A stretch of DNA of 64,000 nucleotides from Sinorhizobium sp. BG8. GTDB taxonomy: Bacteria; Pseudomonadota; Alphaproteobacteria; Rhizobiales; Rhizobiaceae. Positions within the stretch are counted from its first letter, which is position 1. Every line of letters starts with the position of its first letter. This document shows positions 62,138-64,000 of the stretch, piece by piece. The position numbers and the translations under genes were made by a program. The DNA is taken from NCBI RefSeq assembly GCF_016864555.1, contig NZ_CP044012.1, positions 430,501-494,500 on the forward strand. The letters run 5' to 3'. Under the pieces are notes generated by a model. That model saw nothing but the letters and a program-made list of their open reading frames with translations, ran no database searches and had not been told where the DNA came from.

Positions 62138-62160
62138 TTTTTTACCAACTGGTTCAAAAA
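62138..62160. promoter_or_regulatory. Candidate operator of the nucleoside importer operon
   Basis: The palindrome ACCAACTGGT (62144-62153) is flanked on both sides by A/T runs (TTTTTT and AAAAA), giving a symmetric site of about 23 bases. It lies 16 to 38 bases upstream of the importer start, overlapping the likely transcription start. The shape resembles GntR-type operators. No regulator gene is adjacent. Confidence 0.4.
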
Positions 62161-62361
62161 CCATAGGATTCGCACAAAACCGAGTCAAGCAAACGCACTG
62201 CATAATAAATGATCATGCACCAAAATCAGCCACACTCCGGACGGGCGTTTCCAAACAATCACCCGGCTCAGCGGGCACCCAAACCCGTCCATGCCGCGAG
62301 CCGTTGATTGTCAGCCCGATTGGTGGTCTGAACTCGGAGGGCACTGAATCGGAGGTCCAGC

Positions 62362-63483
62362 ATGGAAGAAGTCGAATGCGTCGTTGCCGGAGCCGGCGTC
62401 GTCGGCCTTGCGATCGCCCGCGAGGCTGCAAGGCGGGGGCTGGAGACCTTCGTCATCGAGGCCGAGCCGATTATTGGCGCAGGCACGAGTTCCCGAAACT
62501 CGGAAGTCATCCATGCCGGGCTCTACTATCCCCGTGGCTCGTTGAAGGCGCGCTTCTGCGTGGAGGGACGAAAGCGTCTCTATCGCTACGCCGAGGAGAT
62601 GCACGTTCCGCACCGGCGCTGCGGCAAGCTGATCGTTGCAACGGATGAGAGCCAGCGCGCGGGATTGCAGAAGATCCGGGAGACTGCCGAGGCGGCCGGC
62701 GTGACAGATCTCGAGCTGCTTTCGGACGACGCTGCCCGCGCTCTTGAACCCGCGCTCTCCTGCGTGGCTGCACTTCTTTCCCCATCGACAGGCATCATCG
62801 ACAGCCATGCGCTCATGATGTCGTTGCGCGCCGACGCCGAAGACAGCGGGGCCGCCCTCGCCTTCAACACGGAAATCGTATCCGCCCGCAGGCGAATGGA
62901 CGACGGCCTCGTTCTGGCCACGCGCGACACGACCAGCGGAACGCATTTCGAAATTGCCGCACGGACGTTCATCAACGCCGCCGGTCTTTCCGCCAATGCA
63001 CTTGCCATGGCCGTCGAAGGAACCGACCGCTCCAAGGTACCGAACCTCTACCTCGCCAAGGGGAATTACTTTTCCGCGCCGGCGCGAAACGTCTTTTCAC
63101 GGCTGATCTATCCCGTGCCGCAGGAAGGCGGGCTCGGCGTGCATCTCACGATGGACCTTGGCGGAAACATGCGGTTCGGCCCCGATGTCGAATGGACGGA
63201 CAGGATCGACTACCGGGTCGATCCTGAACGGTGTCGGGACTTCTTCAAAGAGATCCGCCGCTACTGGCCCGATCTTCCGGACGACTGCCTGCAGCCGGCC
63301 TATAGCGGAATAAGGCCCAAGCTCGCGCCGCGAGGCGCTCCCGCCGCCGATTTTGCGATCCACGGTCCGGCGATCCATGGGGCAAGCGGGCTCGTGCATC
63401 TTTTCGGCATCGAAAGCCCCGGCCTCACATCGTGCCTTGCCATTGCCGAGTATGTGATGGATCTCGCAACGCTCCGGTCCTGA
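62362..63483 (+). CDS. FAD-dependent oxidoreductase, L-2-hydroxyglutarate oxidase-like
   Basis: A 373-residue flavoenzyme of the DAO superfamily. The FAD motif is VVAGAGVVGLAIARE near residue 8. The segment IGAGTSSRNSEVIHAGLYYP and the C-terminal LVHLFGIESPGLTSCLAI are hallmarks of L-2-hydroxyglutarate dehydrogenases/oxidases. It oxidises an alpha-hydroxy acid, feeding electrons to oxygen or quinone. Divergent from the importer operon over a 239-base gap; GGAGG precedes the ATG. Confidence 0.9.
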   Translation: MEEVECVVAGAGVVGLAIAREAARRGLETFVIEAEPIIGAGTSSRNSEVIHAGLYYPRGSLKARFCVEGRKRLYRYAEEMHVPHRRCGKLIVATDESQRAGLQKIRETAEAAGVTDLELLSDDAARALEPALSCVAALLSPSTGIIDSHALMMSLRADAEDSGAALAFNTEIVSARRRMDDGLVLATRDTTSGTHFEIAARTFINAAGLSANALAMAVEGTDRSKVPNLYLAKGNYFSAPARNVFSRLIYPVPQEGGLGVHLTMDLGGNMRFGPDVEWTDRIDYRVDPERCRDFFKEIRRYWPDLPDDCLQPAYSGIRPKLAPRGAPAADFAIHGPAIHGASGLVHLFGIESPGLTSCLAIAEYVMDLATLRS

Positions 63484-63578
63484 CCCATCTGGCTTCCCAA
63501 GCGGAGTCCTCAAGTTTCGGCACAGGCCACAATCATCTTTGGAAGGTGGCGGACGACAAGCGAGGAGGATGCGGCCCC

Positions 63579-64000
63579 CTACTCCATGTCCTGCTCGACC
63601 GTTTCGTCCCGATCGTCACCGGCTGGGCTCCCGAACTCCGAAGTGAACTCCCTGCGGCTCAAAAGCCCGGAATCCTCGAGCATTTCGATATCGGGGAGGT
63701 CTCGCAGGCTGTCGAAGCCAAATGCGGAGAGGAAGGCAGGCGTGGTGACATAGGTATAGGGCGCGCCCGGCGTGGGACTGCGCGGACCATAGGTCACGAA
63801 CCCGGCCTGGCGGAGGTTCGCGATGGTATCGCGGCTGACCTCCTTTCCAAAGATCACCGAGATCTCGGACCGTGTCAGCGGCTGGAAGTAGCCGATCGCC
63901 ATAAGGACCGTGGCCTCATGCTGCGAGACCTCGTGCAGGGGTTCCGTGGGGGCGCCCGAAGCCCTGATCACTCCGGCGTAGCCGGGTCTCGTGCGATGCT
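63579..64000 (-). CDS. scpB: SMC-associated chromosome segregation protein ScpB, C-terminal part
   Basis: The frame runs open to the right edge, so the N-terminal part is missing and a GTG at 63971 is only internal. Visible are the second winged helix (EATVLMAIGYFQPLTRSEIS, FGKEVSRDTIANLRQAGFV), the TPGAPYTYVTTPAFLSAFG wing and the acidic tail typical of ScpB. ScpB with ScpA and SMC organises the chromosome. It is convergent with the flavoenzyme gene. Confidence 0.85.
   Translation of the reverse strand, partial: HRTRPGYAGVIRASGAPTEPLHEVSQHEATVLMAIGYFQPLTRSEISVIFGKEVSRDTIANLRQAGFVTYGPRSPTPGAPYTYVTTPAFLSAFGFDSLRDLPDIEMLEDSGLLSRREFTSEFGSPAGDDRDETVEQDME

Noticed and set aside
1-64000. tRNA, rRNA, CRISPR arrays, insertion sequences and phage genes
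   Set aside because: None was recognised by reading; no transposase or integrase-like protein and no regularly spaced repeats were seen.

Overview
The window looks like a chromosome or large-replicon segment of a GC-rich alphaproteobacterium of the Rhizobiaceae (Sinorhizobium/Ensifer/Rhizobium-like). The evidence is the codon usage, the wealth of sugar, polyamine and nucleoside ABC importers, DUF992, DUF982 and DUF2934 proteins, rhizobial mosaic palindromes, an FtsK paralogue without a membrane domain, and promoters of the EcfG general-stress type (GGAAC-N16-CGTT). No rRNA, tRNA, IS element, phage gene or CRISPR array was recognised. The species is not claimed.

Layout. (1) 1-9007: a spermidine/putrescine-type importer (binding protein cut by the window edge, two permeases, ATPase) followed by a GT1-type glycosyltransferase, three tandem small cupins, an aldehyde dehydrogenase and a saccharopine-dehydrogenase-like enzyme. 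This is an unusual, probably catabolic, operon. (2) 9502-19877: a carbohydrate locus in two divergent arms: HAD phosphatase, FGGY kinase and class II aldolase on the minus strand; DeoR repressor, second FGGY kinase, ribose-type ABC importer (its ATPase gene frameshifted) and a tagatose-3-epimerase-like enzyme on the plus strand. (3) 20238-23683: a DUF992 protein, a SNARE-associated membrane protein, an ArgE-like deacylase and an SDR enzyme. (4) 23728-33116: a stress island with two CBS-pair proteins, DUF982, DUF2934, topoisomerase IB, GlgX, TreZ, a GST and a DUF892 ferritin-like protein. Perfect EcfG promoters precede the SDR gene, the 23834 operon, glgX and a 68-residue protein gene; another precedes a small membrane protein at 54687. 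(5) 33256-36458: MarR-EmrAB-type efflux operon. (6) 36492-39191: ftsK paralogue. (7) 39562-47676: AraC regulator plus a molybdenum hydroxylase operon (coxG-like, FAD, 2Fe-2S and molybdopterin subunits, coxD/coxE-like maturation factors, amidohydrolase). The molybdopterin subunit is split into two ORFs and carries a frameshift. (8) 47882-53741: a ynbABCD-like lipid cassette with an added PlsC acyltransferase and a small membrane protein. (9) 53962-62122: small stress genes, then a BMP-type nucleoside/base importer with amidase and cytosine-deaminase-like enzyme. (10) 62362-64000: an L-2-hydroxyglutarate-oxidase-like flavoenzyme and the 3' part of scpB.

The strongest leads are the ynb-like phospholipid cassette, whose phosphatidyltransferase has Asn at two of the four motif aspartates; the cluster of EcfG promoters tying scattered genes into one stress regulon; the NdhL/NdhM-like split of the molybdopterin subunit beside a 21-bp-phased AraC site; and the glycosyltransferase-triple-cupin importer operon. 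Three one-base losses, all in runs of G or C, may be real mutations or base-calling errors.
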